From: Pseudoroseicyclus_A sp041714655
GTDB lineage: Bacteria > Pseudomonadota > Alphaproteobacteria > Rhodobacterales > Rhodobacteraceae
Direction of reading: 5' to 3'
Length of the DNA: 64,000 nucleotides
NCBI RefSeq assembly: GCF_041714655.1
Contig: NZ_CP168219.1
Location: 186,001-250,000, forward strand
Part shown: positions 1 through 11,156 of the stretch, piece after piece
Position numbering within the stretch: position 1 is the stretch's first letter
Layout: each line of letters begins with the position of its first letter
Notes under the pieces: generated by a model
Databases searched by the model: none
What the model was told of the DNA's origin: nothing
The model's input: only the letters and a program-made list of their open reading frames with translations
Program-made: the position numbers and the translations under genes

Positions 1-624
1 CACCCGCTCCTCCCCGCCCGTGGCATCGCCGAGCCGGAAGGCGACCCCCGGCTCGGCCATGGCGAGCCGGCGGATCACGTCGCCCACCGCCTGCGCCTCC
101 GCCCGTTCGGAGCGGAGGAACTTCAGCCGCGCCGGCGTGGCGTAGAAGAGGTCGCGCAGCTCGACGATCGTGCCGCGGCGGAGCGCGGCGGGCTTCACCT
201 TGCCGAGGCGGCCCGCCTCGGCGGCGAGGCTCACCGCCTCCTCCCCCGCGCTGCGGGTGGTGATCGTCAGCCGCCCGACGGCGGCGAGCGAGGCCAGCGC
301 CTCGCCCCGGAAGCCGAAGGAATGGATGTCGGTGAGGTTGCTGCCGTCGATCTTCGAGGTCGCATGCCGGGCGAGGGCCAGCGGCAGATCCTCCGCCGCG
401 ATGCCCGAGCCGTCGTCGGTGACGCGGATGAGCCCGGCGCCGCCGCCGGCGATGGTGACCTCGATGCGGGTGGCGCCGGCGTCGAGCGCGTTCTCCACCA
501 GCTCCTTCACCGCCGAGGCGGGGCGCTCGACCACCTCGCCGGCGGCGATGCGGTTGATCGCCGTCTCGTCGAGCTGACGGATTCGCGGGCGGGAATCGTG
601 CATCTTGCGGAGGGGGTCGGCCAT
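1..624 (-). CDS. mutL: DNA mismatch repair protein MutL, N-terminal part (cut by window edge)
   Basis: This is the GHKL ATPase domain of MutL, which couples mismatch recognition by MutS to strand removal. Visible are the N-box (ELVENALDAG, residues 41-50), DDGSGI (70-75) with the ATP-lid glycines, and GFRGEAL (104-110). About 208 residues lie in the window and the C-terminal dimerisation part lies beyond the left edge. I use ATG 624; an in-frame ATG at 603 is an alternative. It lies 69 bp downstream of a Nudix gene on the same strand and may be co-transcribed with it. Confidence 0.95.
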   Translation of the reverse strand, partial: MADPLRKMHDSRPRIRQLDETAINRIAAGEVVERPASAVKELVENALDAGATRIEVTIAGGGAGLIRVTDDGSGIAAEDLPLALARHATSKIDGSNLTDIHSFGFRGEALASLAAVGRLTITTRSAGEEAVSLAAEAGRLGKVKPAALRRGTIVELRDLFYATPARLKFLRSERAEAQAVGDVIRRLAMAEPGVAFRLGDATGGEERV

Positions 625-693
625 GGGCCCAGATATAGCATGAGCCGGGCGCTCGGTGCACCCGGTTTCTCGGGCGGAGACGGCCCCCTGAGC

Positions 694-1128
694 CTAGGCC
701 AGCGCGCGGAGCACCTCGCGGTCGACCGGCGAACCCAGCAGCTCCGCCGCCAGCTCCGGGTCCATCCAGACGGCCTCGTGCTCCGGCTCGCTCGGCGGGC
801 CGAGGCGGAGGACGGGGCGGGCGAGGTAGATGTGGCAGATCTTCTCGGCCCACCAGCCGTAGTCGGGCATGAAGACGAAGCGGCGGAAGGCGCCGATCTT
901 CCGCGCGCCGGCGATGCGCCAGCCGGTCTCCTCCATCACCTCGCGGTGGAGCGCCTGCAAGGGCGATTCCCCCGGGTCGATGCCGCCGCCGGGGAGGAGG
1001 AAGGCGTTCTCGCTGCCGCCCTGCCAGGTCAGCAGGAGCGACCCGCCGCGCGGCAGCACGGCATAGGCGCCGGGGCGGGCGCGGTAGCTTTGCCCCCGTT
1101 TGACAGGCTCGCCGACGCGTCGGATCAT
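694..1128 (-). CDS. Nudix hydrolase
   Basis: This 144-residue single-domain Nudix hydrolase should cleave a nucleoside diphosphate linked to another moiety. The Nudix box spans about residues 48-70 (GGGIDPGES then HREVMEETGW), with the metal-binding REVMEE glutamates intact. The substrate cannot be read from the sequence. It lies upstream of mutL on the same strand, and a role in nucleotide-pool cleaning beside mismatch repair is only an inference. It is divergent from hslO across 170 bp. Confidence 0.85.
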   Translation of the reverse strand: MIRRVGEPVKRGQSYRARPGAYAVLPRGGSLLLTWQGGSENAFLLPGGGIDPGESPLQALHREVMEETGWRIAGARKIGAFRRFVFMPDYGWWAEKICHIYLARPVLRLGPPSEPEHEAVWMDPELAAELLGSPVDREVLRALA

Positions 1129-1298
1129 TCTGGCACACTCCTTGCCCTCGAAGGCCCATCTATGCCCGCCGATCCCCCGAATGGCAAAGCTCAGGCGATC
1201 CGGCCCGCGCCGGACCCGTCAGGCAGGGGCGTTGGTATTCGCCGCGGGATGCCTATATGGGGCCGGTCAAGCCAACCCTCCAAGGCCAAGGAAAGCCC

Positions 1299-2291
1299 AT
1301 GACCCTCGGCGCGCGCATCGCCTGGGACGACACGATCCTGCCGTTCCAGCTCGACATTTCCGACATCCGTGGCCGCGTCGCGCGGCTCGACGGGGTGCTC
1401 GACGAGCTCCTCAGCCAGCACGACTACCCGCCGCTCGTCGAGAGCCTGGTGGCCGAGGTCGCGCTGATCACCGCGCTCATCGGCCAGTCGGTGAAGCTGC
1501 GCTGGAAGCTCTCCGTGCAGGTGCGCGGCGACGGTCCGGTGCGCATCCTCGCCGCCGATTACTACGCGCCGGAGGAGAAGGGCGGCCAGGCCCGGATCCG
1601 CGCCTGGGCGAGCTACGATGCCGAACGGCTCAACACCGTGGCCGATGCCTTCGGGCAGATCGGCAAGGGCTATTTCGCCGTGCTCATCGACCAGGGGGAG
1701 GGGACGACGCCCTACCAGGGCATCACCCCCCTCTCCGGCGGATCGCTCGCCGCCTGCGCCAGCACCTATTTCGCCCAGTCGGAGCAGCTTCCGACCCGCT
1801 TCTCGCTGGCCTGGGGCCGCGACGAGCCGGAGGATGACATCCGCGCCGGCGGCGTGATGCTGCAGCACATGCCCAAGGCCTCCCCCTTCGCCAAGGGCGA
1901 GGCGACAGCGGAGGACGGGCTCCTCTCCGCCGAGGATCTCGTCGCGCCGTCCGAAGAGGCGGCAGAAGACTGGCGGCGGGTGAACATCCTTCTCGATTCG
2001 GTCGAGGCGCATGAGATGGTCGGGCCGGAGGTGGCGCCGACGGATCTGCTCGTCCGGCTCTTCCACGAGGAAAACCCCCGCGTCTTCGATCCGCAGGCGA
2101 TCCGCTTCGGCTGCTCTTGCTCGGAAGACAAGGTGCGCCAGTCGCTGTCGATCTACTCGGCGAAGGACATCGCCACCATGACGACCGACGAGGGCATCGT
2201 CACCGCCGACTGCCAGTTCTGCGGGGCGCATTACGAGTTCGCGCCCGAGTCGCTCGGCTTCGAGGCCACCGACCCGCCAGGCGATGCCTGA
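1299..2291 (+). CDS. hslO: Hsp33 redox-regulated holdase chaperone
   Basis: Hsp33 is a cytoplasmic holdase switched on when oxidation releases zinc from four cysteines. The C-terminal zinc switch is clear: CSC (C272, C274) and CQFC (C305, C308), giving CxC-X30-CxxC. The 330-residue length is slightly longer than the usual 290-300. I start at ATG 1299 (MTLGARIAWDD) behind a purine-rich AAGGAAAG; an in-frame ATG at 1257 would add 14 unconserved-looking residues. The end overlaps the next gene by 8 bp, suggesting translational coupling. Confidence 0.93.
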   Translation: MTLGARIAWDDTILPFQLDISDIRGRVARLDGVLDELLSQHDYPPLVESLVAEVALITALIGQSVKLRWKLSVQVRGDGPVRILAADYYAPEEKGGQARIRAWASYDAERLNTVADAFGQIGKGYFAVLIDQGEGTTPYQGITPLSGGSLAACASTYFAQSEQLPTRFSLAWGRDEPEDDIRAGGVMLQHMPKASPFAKGEATAEDGLLSAEDLVAPSEEAAEDWRRVNILLDSVEAHEMVGPEVAPTDLLVRLFHEENPRVFDPQAIRFGCSCSEDKVRQSLSIYSAKDIATMTTDEGIVTADCQFCGAHYEFAPESLGFEATDPPGDA

Positions 2292-2883
2292 CCTCCGCCG
2301 CCGGCTCGAGGGGGCGCTTGCCCGCGCGGCCGGCGGCCAGTCGGCGGGGTCGTCGGATTTCGATCTCAACCGCCACGTCGCCCCCGGCGCCCGCAAGCTG
2401 CGCGCCGCCGGGGTGCTGATCGGGGTGGAGGATGGCGCGGTGCCGCAGGTGATCCTCACCAAGAGGTCCTCGCATCTGCGCCACCACCCCGGGCAGATCG
2501 CCTTCCCCGGCGGCAAGGTCGAGCCGGAGGATTCCGGGCCCGTCGATGCCGCGCTCCGCGAGGCGGAGGAGGAGATCGCGCTGTCCCGCGCCCATGTCGA
2601 GGTGCTCGGCACCTTCCCCGCGCATGAGACGGTGACGGCCTTCACCGTGCAGCCCGTCCTCGCCCTCGTCCGCCCCGGCTTCGCCGAGCGGCCCGAGGCG
2701 GGCGAGGTGGACGAGATCTTCCGCGTGCCGCTCGATTTCCTCGCCGACCCCGCGAATTACCGCATCGAGGGGCGGCGCTGGCAGGGCACGCTCCGCCGCT
2801 ATTATACGGTGCCCTGGGGGCCCTATTACATCTGGGGCGCTACCGCGCGGATGCTGAGGGGGCTGGCGGAGTGGATAGACTGA
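2284..2883 (+). CDS. NudL-like CoA pyrophosphatase (Nudix)
   Basis: A predicted Nudix enzyme that cleaves coenzyme A to 4'-phosphopantetheine and adenosine 3',5'-bisphosphate. It carries the CoA-pyrophosphatase signature LTKRSSHLRHHPGQIAFPGG (residues 58-77), running into the Nudix box with LREAEEEI (91-98). The 199-residue length fits the family. It overlaps hslO by 8 bp and cca by 13 bp, so hslO, this gene and cca look like one operon. Confidence 0.88.
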   Translation: MPDLRRRLEGALARAAGGQSAGSSDFDLNRHVAPGARKLRAAGVLIGVEDGAVPQVILTKRSSHLRHHPGQIAFPGGKVEPEDSGPVDAALREAEEEIALSRAHVEVLGTFPAHETVTAFTVQPVLALVRPGFAERPEAGEVDEIFRVPLDFLADPANYRIEGRRWQGTLRRYYTVPWGPYYIWGATARMLRGLAEWID

Positions 2884-4013
2884 CGGCCGACTGGCTGGAG
2901 AGCCCCGGGGCGCGGGAGGTCACGGGCCTCCTCACCGCCGCCGGGCACCGGGCGCTCTTCGTCGGCGGCTGCGTGCGAAATGCGCTGCTGGGGCTCGCGC
3001 CGGGCGACCTCGACCTCGCCACCGATGCCGAGCCCGCCGAGGTGATGGCGCTTGCGAAGACCGCCGGCGTCAAGGCGATCCCCACCGGCATCGAGCACGG
3101 CACTGTGACGCTGGTCGCCCATGGCGAGGCGCTCGAGGTCACGACCTTCCGCGCCGATGTGGAAACCGACGGCCGCCATGCGGTGGTGCGCTTCTCGCGG
3201 GACGTGGCGGAGGATGCCGCCCGCCGCGACTTCACGATGAACGCCCTCTATGCGGCGCCGGACGGGGCACTGCTCGACCCGCTCGGCGGGCTGCCGGACC
3301 TCCGTGCAGGGCGCGTGCGTTTCATCGGCGCGCCCGAGGCGCGGATCGCCGAGGACGGCCTGCGCATCCTGCGCTTCTTCCGCTTCACCGCCTGGTACGG
3401 CGCGCCGGAGGAGGGGATCGACGCCGAGGGCCTCGCCGCCTGCGCCGCCGCCGGTGAGGCGCTGGAGGGCCTGTCGCGCGAACGGATCGGCCACGAGATG
3501 GTGCGGCTCCTCGAGGCGCCCGACCCGGCGCCGGCCGTCGCCTCGATGCAGGCCGCTGGCCTGCTCGCCCGGGTGCTTCCCGGCGCCTCGGCGGCGGCGC
3601 TGGCGCCGCTCGTCCATGCCGAGGGCACGCTCGGGCTGGCGCCGGACACCGCCCGGCGGCTCGCCGCGCTCGGAGGAGAATCCCCGCAGGAGAACCTCCG
3701 CCTCTCCAACGCCCTCGCCGCCCGCGCGGCACGGCTGGCCGAGGCGGTGGGCACCGTCCAGACGCCCGCCGAGCTCGGCTACCGGCTGGGCGCGGAGGAA
3801 GGCGCCTCGGTGCTGGCGCTCCTCGGCGCTCCTGTCGAGGCGCTGGCGCCCCTCCGGCGCGGGGCCGAGGCGGTGTTCCCGGTCTCGGCGGCGAACCTCC
3901 GGCCCGACTACGAGGGCGCGGCGCTGGGCGCCCGGCTGAGGGCGCTGGAGGCGGAGTGGCTTGCGGGCGGCATGACTGCGACCCGCGAGGAGCTGCTTGG
4001 TTCGAAGGGGTGA
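2871..4013 (+). CDS. cca: CCA tRNA nucleotidyltransferase (class II)
   Basis: Adds or repairs the 3'-CCA end of tRNAs. Class II nucleotidyltransferase motifs are all visible: GGCVRN (residues 32-37), the metal-binding DLDLATDA (46-53), RRDFTMNAL (118-126) and a later LRILRFFRF helix. The 380 residues are typical of the short alphaproteobacterial form without an HD domain. The start lies inside the preceding gene, so expression is probably coupled. A 458-bp gene-poor stretch follows. Confidence 0.93.
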   Translation: MDRLTADWLESPGAREVTGLLTAAGHRALFVGGCVRNALLGLAPGDLDLATDAEPAEVMALAKTAGVKAIPTGIEHGTVTLVAHGEALEVTTFRADVETDGRHAVVRFSRDVAEDAARRDFTMNALYAAPDGALLDPLGGLPDLRAGRVRFIGAPEARIAEDGLRILRFFRFTAWYGAPEEGIDAEGLAACAAAGEALEGLSRERIGHEMVRLLEAPDPAPAVASMQAAGLLARVLPGASAAALAPLVHAEGTLGLAPDTARRLAALGGESPQENLRLSNALAARAARLAEAVGTVQTPAELGYRLGAEEGASVLALLGAPVEALAPLRRGAEAVFPVSAANLRPDYEGAALGARLRALEAEWLAGGMTATREELLGSKG

Positions 4014-4076
4014 GTGGGGCCGTCAGGCGATGAGGTTGCCCTCGGGCCACGTCTCAACCCGCACCACGCCAGCACG

Positions 4077-4216
4077 CCGGCCCGTGGGGTGGCGCTCCGA
4101 CACCGGGAGCTTAGCGCTTTATGGCGCAAGCCACCTCATTGCCCCGAGCGGGGCACCAAGCCCCACCAGAGCGCCAGCCCGCGGCGACGGGCCGGCGCCC
4201 GCACGGCGCCTGCGGC
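4077..4216 (+). repeat. Dispersed GC-rich intergenic repeat, copy 1
   Basis: This stretch aligns by eye over most of its length with the reverse complement of 11157-11291. Shared blocks in the same order are GGCGCTCC, GCGCTTTATGG, GAGCGGGG, AGAGCGCCAGCCCGCGG, ACGGGCCGGCGC and GCGCCTGCGGC. It includes a GCCCCGAGCGGGGC hairpin. Both copies are intergenic and in opposite orientation. The function is unknown. Confidence 0.65.
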
Positions 4217-4349
4217 TCGATTCCGCGCGGGGAGCGGAGCGGCGAGGGTGCCAACGGGGCCGACCGCCCCCCAAAACCTGCCCCGACGGAGCCCGCCATT
4301 TCGAGGGGTGACAATCCCCGAAAGCTCGGGTACAGGACTTCCATCCAGC

Positions 4350-4432
4350 AGGAGGGACAGATGAGAAACGGGATTCGAGCAGACCTGGTTTAACCGGTCC
4401 GATCCCGTTTGGGCGGCCCGGTTGGCCCGCCT
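4350..4432 (+). promoter_or_regulatory. Possible leader peptide and attenuator-like hairpins upstream of ABC exporters
   Basis: A strong Shine-Dalgarno (AGGAGGG, 4350-4356) precedes an ATG at 4361 that opens a 10-codon frame, MRNGIRADLV, ending with TAA at 4391-4393. A hairpin overlaps it: AAACGGGAT (4366-4374) pairs with ATCCCGTTT (4402-4410), with an inner GACC-GGTT/AACC-GGTC stem. A second GC-rich hairpin occupies about 4411-4432. The layout resembles leader-peptide control of the downstream transporter, whose own start has no clear Shine-Dalgarno. The function is inferred only. Confidence 0.4.
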
Positions 4433-4471
4433 CACTTCACTCATCGCTGTCTTTACTACAGGCCTCCTGCC

Positions 4472-6334
4472 ATGCTTTCGCCCTTCTTCCGTTTTTTCGA
4501 GAATCTCGTCGACCCCTACGCGCCGTACGAGGAAACCGATACGCCGCCGAGCAAGCTCGGCGCCTTCATCGGCCAGTATGCCAAGCCCTTCCGAAAGGTC
4601 TTCCTCGCTACGACGATCTTCTCGGTCGCGGCGGCCGTCGTGGAGCTCTGGCTCATCGGCTACATGGGCCGGCTCGTCGACTTCCTCGACCTCGGGCCCG
4701 AGGGATTCTGGGCCGATCACGGGCTGGAACTCGTGCTCGTCGGGGTCTTCCTCCTGACCATCCGCCCGGCGGTGCAGATCGTCGGCATGGCGCTTCTGCA
4801 CAACACCATCATGGTGAACTTCGGCACGCTCATCCGCTGGCGGAGCCACCGGCATGTGCTGCGCCAGTCGGTCGGCTGGTTCGAGAACGATTTCGCCGGC
4901 CGCATCGCGGGCCGCATCATGCAGACGCCGCCGGCGGCGAACGAGGTGGTCTTCCAGCTCTTCGACGCGATTGCCTATGCCATCGCCTATCTGATCGGCT
5001 CCGCCCTGCTCCTCGGCGATGCCGACCCGCGGCTGATCGTGCCCCTGGCCATCTGGGCCGCGGCCTACGGCTTCCTGATGCAATGGGTGATCCGGCGGAT
5101 CGAGCCGGCCTCCAAGGCCTCGTCCGACGCGCGCTCGCGGCTGACGGGGCGGGTCGTCGACAGCTACACCAATATCCATTCGGTGAAGATGTTCGCCCAT
5201 AACGCCCGCGAGATCGACTATGCCCGCGAGGCGATCGAGGAGACGCGCCAGACCGTCCGCAAGGAAATGCGGCTCTACACGCTGATGGATCTCAGCCTCG
5301 TCGTGCTGAACGGCTACCTGATCGTCGGCGTCGGCGGCTGGGCCATCGCGCTCTGGCTGCAGGGCGCCGCCTCGCCCGGCGTCGTCGCCGCCGCCGTGGC
5401 GCTCGTCCTCCGGCTCAACGCCATGTCCGGCTGGATCATGTGGGCGGTGTCGAACTTCTTCCAGAACCTCGGCGTCGTGGCCGAGGGGATGGAGACCATC
5501 GCCCAGCCCGTGACGCTGACCGACAAGCCCGCCGCCGGCCATCTGGCGCTCGGCGAGGGGCGGATCGAGCTGCAGGGGCTGACGCACCACTACGGCCGGC
5601 AGTCGGGCGGCCTGCAGGACGTGACGCTGACCATCGCCCCCGGCGAGAAGGTCGGGCTCGTCGGCCGCTCCGGCGCCGGCAAGTCGACGCTCGTCAAGCT
5701 GCTCTTGCGCTTCTACGACGCCGAGGGCGGGCGCATCCTGATCGACGGGCAGGACATCGCGGGCCTCACGCAGGACAGCCTCCGCCGCGCCATCGGCGTG
5801 GTGCAGCAGGACAGCTCGCTCCTCCACCGCTCGGTGCGCGACAACGTGCTCTACGGCAATCCCGAGGCCAGCGAGGCCGAGATGATCGAGGCCGCCAAGC
5901 GGGCCGAGGCGCATGAGTTCATCCTCGGGCTCGAGGACAACAAGGGCCGCAAGGGCTATGACGCGCTCGTCGGCGAGCGGGGCGTCAAATTGTCCGGCGG
6001 GCAGCGGCAACGGATCACCCTTGCCCGCGTTATCCTGAAGGACGCGCCCATTCTGGTGCTGGACGAGGCGACCTCCGCCCTCGATTCCGAGGTGGAGGCC
6101 GCCATTCAGGACACCCTTTACGGGATGATGGAAGGCAAGACCGTGATCGCCATCGCCCACCGGCTTTCGACCATCGCGCAGATGGACCGGATCGTGGTGA
6201 TGGATCAGGGCCGCGTGGTCGAGGACGGCTCGCATGAGGCGCTTCTCGCCGAGGGCGGCATCTATGCCGGCCTCTGGGCGCGGCAGTCGGGGGGCTTCCT
6301 CGGCGAGGACGATGAAGTGGCGGCCGCGGAATAG
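4472..6334 (+). CDS. ABC exporter half-transporter (membrane + ATPase), first of pair
   Basis: A 620-residue type IV ABC half-transporter with an N-terminal six-helix membrane domain (about residues 30-330) and a C-terminal nucleotide-binding domain. Walker A GRSGAGKST is near residue 400, followed by LSGGQRQR and Walker B ILVLDEATSALDSE. I start at ATG 4472; upstream in-frame triplets give an unlikely N-terminus. The next gene encodes a second half-transporter of the same architecture 30 bp on, so the two probably form a heterodimeric exporter of lipid, peptide or drug. The substrate is unknown. Confidence 0.88.
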   Translation: MLSPFFRFFENLVDPYAPYEETDTPPSKLGAFIGQYAKPFRKVFLATTIFSVAAAVVELWLIGYMGRLVDFLDLGPEGFWADHGLELVLVGVFLLTIRPAVQIVGMALLHNTIMVNFGTLIRWRSHRHVLRQSVGWFENDFAGRIAGRIMQTPPAANEVVFQLFDAIAYAIAYLIGSALLLGDADPRLIVPLAIWAAAYGFLMQWVIRRIEPASKASSDARSRLTGRVVDSYTNIHSVKMFAHNAREIDYAREAIEETRQTVRKEMRLYTLMDLSLVVLNGYLIVGVGGWAIALWLQGAASPGVVAAAVALVLRLNAMSGWIMWAVSNFFQNLGVVAEGMETIAQPVTLTDKPAAGHLALGEGRIELQGLTHHYGRQSGGLQDVTLTIAPGEKVGLVGRSGAGKSTLVKLLLRFYDAEGGRILIDGQDIAGLTQDSLRRAIGVVQQDSSLLHRSVRDNVLYGNPEASEAEMIEAAKRAEAHEFILGLEDNKGRKGYDALVGERGVKLSGGQRQRITLARVILKDAPILVLDEATSALDSEVEAAIQDTLYGMMEGKTVIAIAHRLSTIAQMDRIVVMDQGRVVEDGSHEALLAEGGIYAGLWARQSGGFLGEDDEVAAAE

Positions 6335-6364
6335 CGGCGCCGATGAAGACGTGAAGGACAGGCG

Positions 6365-8239
6365 ATGAGCGAGGCGAGCGGGCAGAACTTGGTGGCGGGG
6401 GGCTCCCGCGAGCTCCGCGCCCGGATCGAGGCACCTTTCGATTACGAGGCCGCCGCCGACAGCCCGCCGCCCCGCAAGCCGCTGCCCTTCATGCTCTGGG
6501 CCCTCAAGGGCTCGGGCGGCGTGATCCTGCTCGCCAGCGTCTTCTCCTTCATCGCCGGCACGACGGAAACGGTCGCCGCCTATGTGCTCGGCTCGGTCGT
6601 CGACCGGGCCGATGCCACCGGGGTGGAGGGGTTCTTTGCCCAGAACACCTGGATGCTGCTGGCGGCGGCGGTGTTCTTCATCATCGCCCGCCCGGCGGCG
6701 CTGGGGCTCAACGCCCTCGCGCAGACGGTCATGCTGGCGCCCAACCTCTTCAACCTCGTGCTCAGCCGGCTCTTCCGCTACACGCTGGGGCATTCCGTCA
6801 ACTTTTTCGACAACGACTTCGCCGGCCGCATCGCCCAGAAGGAGATGCAGGCCGCCCGCGCCGTCGCCGATCTCGTCAACGACTTCGTCAACACGGTGAT
6901 CTTCGCACTCGCCTCGATCATCGGCGCCGTGGCGCTCCTCGGCGCCATCGGCGGCTGGACCGTTGTGGCGCTCTTCGTGTGGCTGCTCGGCTACCTCTGG
7001 CTCCTCGTCCACTACATCCCCCGCATCCGCCGGACCGCCAAGTCGCGGGCCGAGGCGCGGGCGCGGGTGACGGGGCAGGTGGTCGACACGATCACCAACA
7101 TCAAGACGGTGAAGCTCTTCGCCCATGACGATCACGAGGACCGCGCCGCGCTCGGCGCGCTCCGCCGCTTCCGGCAGGACCAGCTCGCTTTCGGCCATGT
7201 CTCCACCGCCTTCCGCTTCTGGCTGATGGCGCTGGCCGGCACGCTGCCGGTGATGCTGGTCGGCATCCCGCTCTGGGAATGGTCGCAGGGCGATGCCACC
7301 ACTGGGCAGATCGTCGCCGCCGGCGCCATCGCGCTCCGCCTCGCGCAGATGACGGGCTGGGTGAGCTTCACGCTCATGCAGATGTATTCCAACCTCGGCG
7401 AGGTGGAGGATGCCGTCGACACGCTGACGCCCGAATGGCGGCTGAAGGATGCGCCGGGTGCGGTGGAGATCCGCCCGGCGCGCGACATCCTCTTCGACAA
7501 CGTCACCTACACCTATGGCGGCGGCAACGGCGGCATCCGCGAGCTGACGCTGAAGATCGCGCCCGGCGAGAAGGTCGGCGTCGTCGGCGCCTCCGGGGCC
7601 GGCAAGTCGACGCTGGTGGCGCTCTTGCTGCGGCTTCACGATGCCGAGTCGGGGCAGATCCTCATCGGCGGGCAGGACGTGTCGAAGGTCACGCAGGAGA
7701 GCCTGCGCCGCCAGATCGGCATGGTCACGCAGGAAACGGCCATGTTCAACCGCACGGCGCGCGACAACATCGGCTACGGCCGGCCCGACGCGAGCCAGGC
7801 CGAGATCGAGGATGCCGCCGCCCGGGCGGAGGCGCATGACTTCATCGGCGAGCTGCGCGATTTCCGCGGCCGGCAGGGCTACGACGCCTTCCTCGGCGAG
7901 CGGGGCGTCAAGCTCTCCGGCGGGCAGCGGCAGCGCATCTCGCTGGCCCGCGCCCTTCTGAAGGATGCGCCTATTCTGGTGCTCGATGAGGCGACATCGG
8001 CGCTCGACAGCGAGGTCGAGGCGCAGATCCTCGGGGCTCTGGAAGAGGCGATGGAGGGCAAGACCGTGCTCGCCATCGCGCACCGGCTCTCGACGCTCTC
8101 GTCGATGGACCGGATCGTGGTGATGCACGAGGGCCGGATCGTCGAGGAGGGCACGCATGACGGCCTCCTCGCGCAGGACGGGCTCTATGCCCGCTACTGG
8201 AAGCGCCAGTCGGGCGGCTTCATCGGCACGGACGACTAG
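6365..8239 (+). CDS. ABC exporter half-transporter, second of pair
   Basis: A 624-residue ABC half-transporter with membrane helices in about residues 45-340 and an ATPase domain with Walker A GASGAGKST near residue 408, signature LSGGQRQR and Walker B ILVLDEATSALDSE. It is clearly similar to the preceding gene throughout, including the NDFAGRIA segment in the membrane domain. Both partners keep consensus ATPase motifs, so neither looks catalytically degenerate. The start ATG 6365 has a GGACAGGCG purine run upstream. Confidence 0.88.
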   Translation: MSEASGQNLVAGGSRELRARIEAPFDYEAAADSPPPRKPLPFMLWALKGSGGVILLASVFSFIAGTTETVAAYVLGSVVDRADATGVEGFFAQNTWMLLAAAVFFIIARPAALGLNALAQTVMLAPNLFNLVLSRLFRYTLGHSVNFFDNDFAGRIAQKEMQAARAVADLVNDFVNTVIFALASIIGAVALLGAIGGWTVVALFVWLLGYLWLLVHYIPRIRRTAKSRAEARARVTGQVVDTITNIKTVKLFAHDDHEDRAALGALRRFRQDQLAFGHVSTAFRFWLMALAGTLPVMLVGIPLWEWSQGDATTGQIVAAGAIALRLAQMTGWVSFTLMQMYSNLGEVEDAVDTLTPEWRLKDAPGAVEIRPARDILFDNVTYTYGGGNGGIRELTLKIAPGEKVGVVGASGAGKSTLVALLLRLHDAESGQILIGGQDVSKVTQESLRRQIGMVTQETAMFNRTARDNIGYGRPDASQAEIEDAAARAEAHDFIGELRDFRGRQGYDAFLGERGVKLSGGQRQRISLARALLKDAPILVLDEATSALDSEVEAQILGALEEAMEGKTVLAIAHRLSTLSSMDRIVVMHEGRIVEEGTHDGLLAQDGLYARYWKRQSGGFIGTDD

Positions 8240-8348
8240 GGAAGGCCCGGCCGGGCCCGCCTCGGGGGGCACATCGGGGCGTGACGTGGCGTATCCGTTT
8301 GCGCGGGGCGCCCCCGCCCTTACCCTCGCGGCGAAGTGAGGTTGCCCG

Positions 8349-10039
<1,691 letters not shown>

Positions 10040-10043
<4 letters not shown>

Positions 10044-11083
10044 CCGAGCTCTCCCATCCCTTCGACACCGCCCCGCCGCCCGGCGAGATGTGGCAGGTGG
10101 CCGAGAGGCTGCACTGGGCGCGGCTGCCGCTGCCGATGGCGCTCGATCACGTCAATGTCTACATCGCCGACGAGGGCGAGAGCTGGACGCTGATCGACAC
10201 CGGGCTCGACTGGGCGAAGGGCCGGGCGGCGCTGGAGGCGCTGCTGGCCGGGCCGCTCGCCGGCAAGCCCGTCGCCCGCGTCATCGTCACCCACCACCAC
10301 CCCGACCATGTCGGCCTCGCCGGCTGGATGGTGGCCCGCGGCGCCGAGCTCTGGATGCCGCGGACGGGCTGGCTCCTCTCCCGCATGCTGGTGCTGGACG
10401 AGGAGGAGCGCCCGACCCCCGAGGCGCTGCGCTTCTGGCGGCTGGCGGGGATGGACCCGGACGAGCTCGCCCGCCGCGAGGGCTCGCGCCCCTTCAACTT
10501 CGCCGACGCTGTGGCGCCGCTGCCGGCGGGCTACCGGCGGCTGGTGGAAGGCGAGGTGATCCACCTCGCGGGGCGCAACTGGACCGTGCGGATGGGCAAT
10601 GGCCATGCGCCGGAGCAGGCGACCTTCTGGGCGGAGGACGAGCCGCTGGTGATCGGCGCCGACCAGCTCCTGCCGCGGATCTCGCCCAATATTTCCGTCC
10701 ATCAGTTCGAGCCGGAGGCCGACCCGCTGGCGGAGTGGTTCGCGAGCTGCGCCCGCTTCTCCGCACTGGCCGAGCCCGAGCAGCTGGTCCTCCCCGGCCA
10801 CCGCCTGCCCTATCGCGGCCTGCCCTTCCGCCTGACGCAGCTCGCGGAGAACCACGTCGGCGCGCTGGCGCGACTGCGGGGATTTCTGGAAGAGCCGAAG
10901 GTCGGGCATGAGTGCTTCCCGGTGCTCTTCGCCCGCGAGATCGGGCGGGACCAGTACACGCTGGCCCTCGGCGAGGCGCTGGCGCATCTCAACCACCTCT
11001 GGCTGGCCGGCGAGCTCAGCCGCGAGGAGGTGGACGGGGTGTGGCATTGGCGGATGGCGGGGGCGGCGGGGGTGGTGGGCTGA
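10040..11083 (+). CDS. Metallo-beta-lactamase-fold hydrolase
   Basis: A 347-residue MBL-fold hydrolase with the zinc motif HHHPDH (residues 85-90), later metal-ligand segments GHAPEQ and GADQ, and LPGH towards the C-terminus. It starts with GTG inside the stop of the acyl-CoA dehydrogenase gene, so the two are translationally coupled. A thioesterase or lactonase role in acyl-CoA metabolism is plausible but unproven. Its TGA stop lies in the loop of a dispersed hairpin repeat. Confidence 0.85.
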
Positions 11084-11095
11084 AGCCCGCCCTAC
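11074..11095. repeat. GGTGGG-type hairpin repeat, diverged copy overlapping a stop codon
   Basis: GGTGGGC and GCCCGCC arms flank a TGAA loop, followed by CTAC. It is a diverged member of the same hairpin family found at 11335, 20223 and 20306. The TGA of the loop is the stop codon of the preceding MBL-fold gene. Confidence 0.55.
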
Positions 11096-11156
11096 TCCCG
11101 CCCTCCGGTCCGCTCCGCATGACCGACATTGGCGCTATGCCCCCGCCCGGTACGCG

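Larger units (their letters stand above)
4014..4471. other. Intergenic region with dispersed repeat and leader element
   Basis: This gap between cca and the ABC exporter genes has no convincing full-length gene. It contains one copy of a dispersed GC-rich repeat (4077-4216) and, further on, a short leader frame with hairpins (4350-4432), both listed separately. Open frames crossing it have poor start sites and no recognisable protein features. Confidence 0.6.

Noticed and set aside
4136..8272. A 1378-codon open frame on the minus strand
   Set aside because: It lies antisense to both ABC exporter genes, which have full domain motifs. Its translation is rich in His, Arg, Glu and Ala repeats typical of the antisense frame of high-GC genes.
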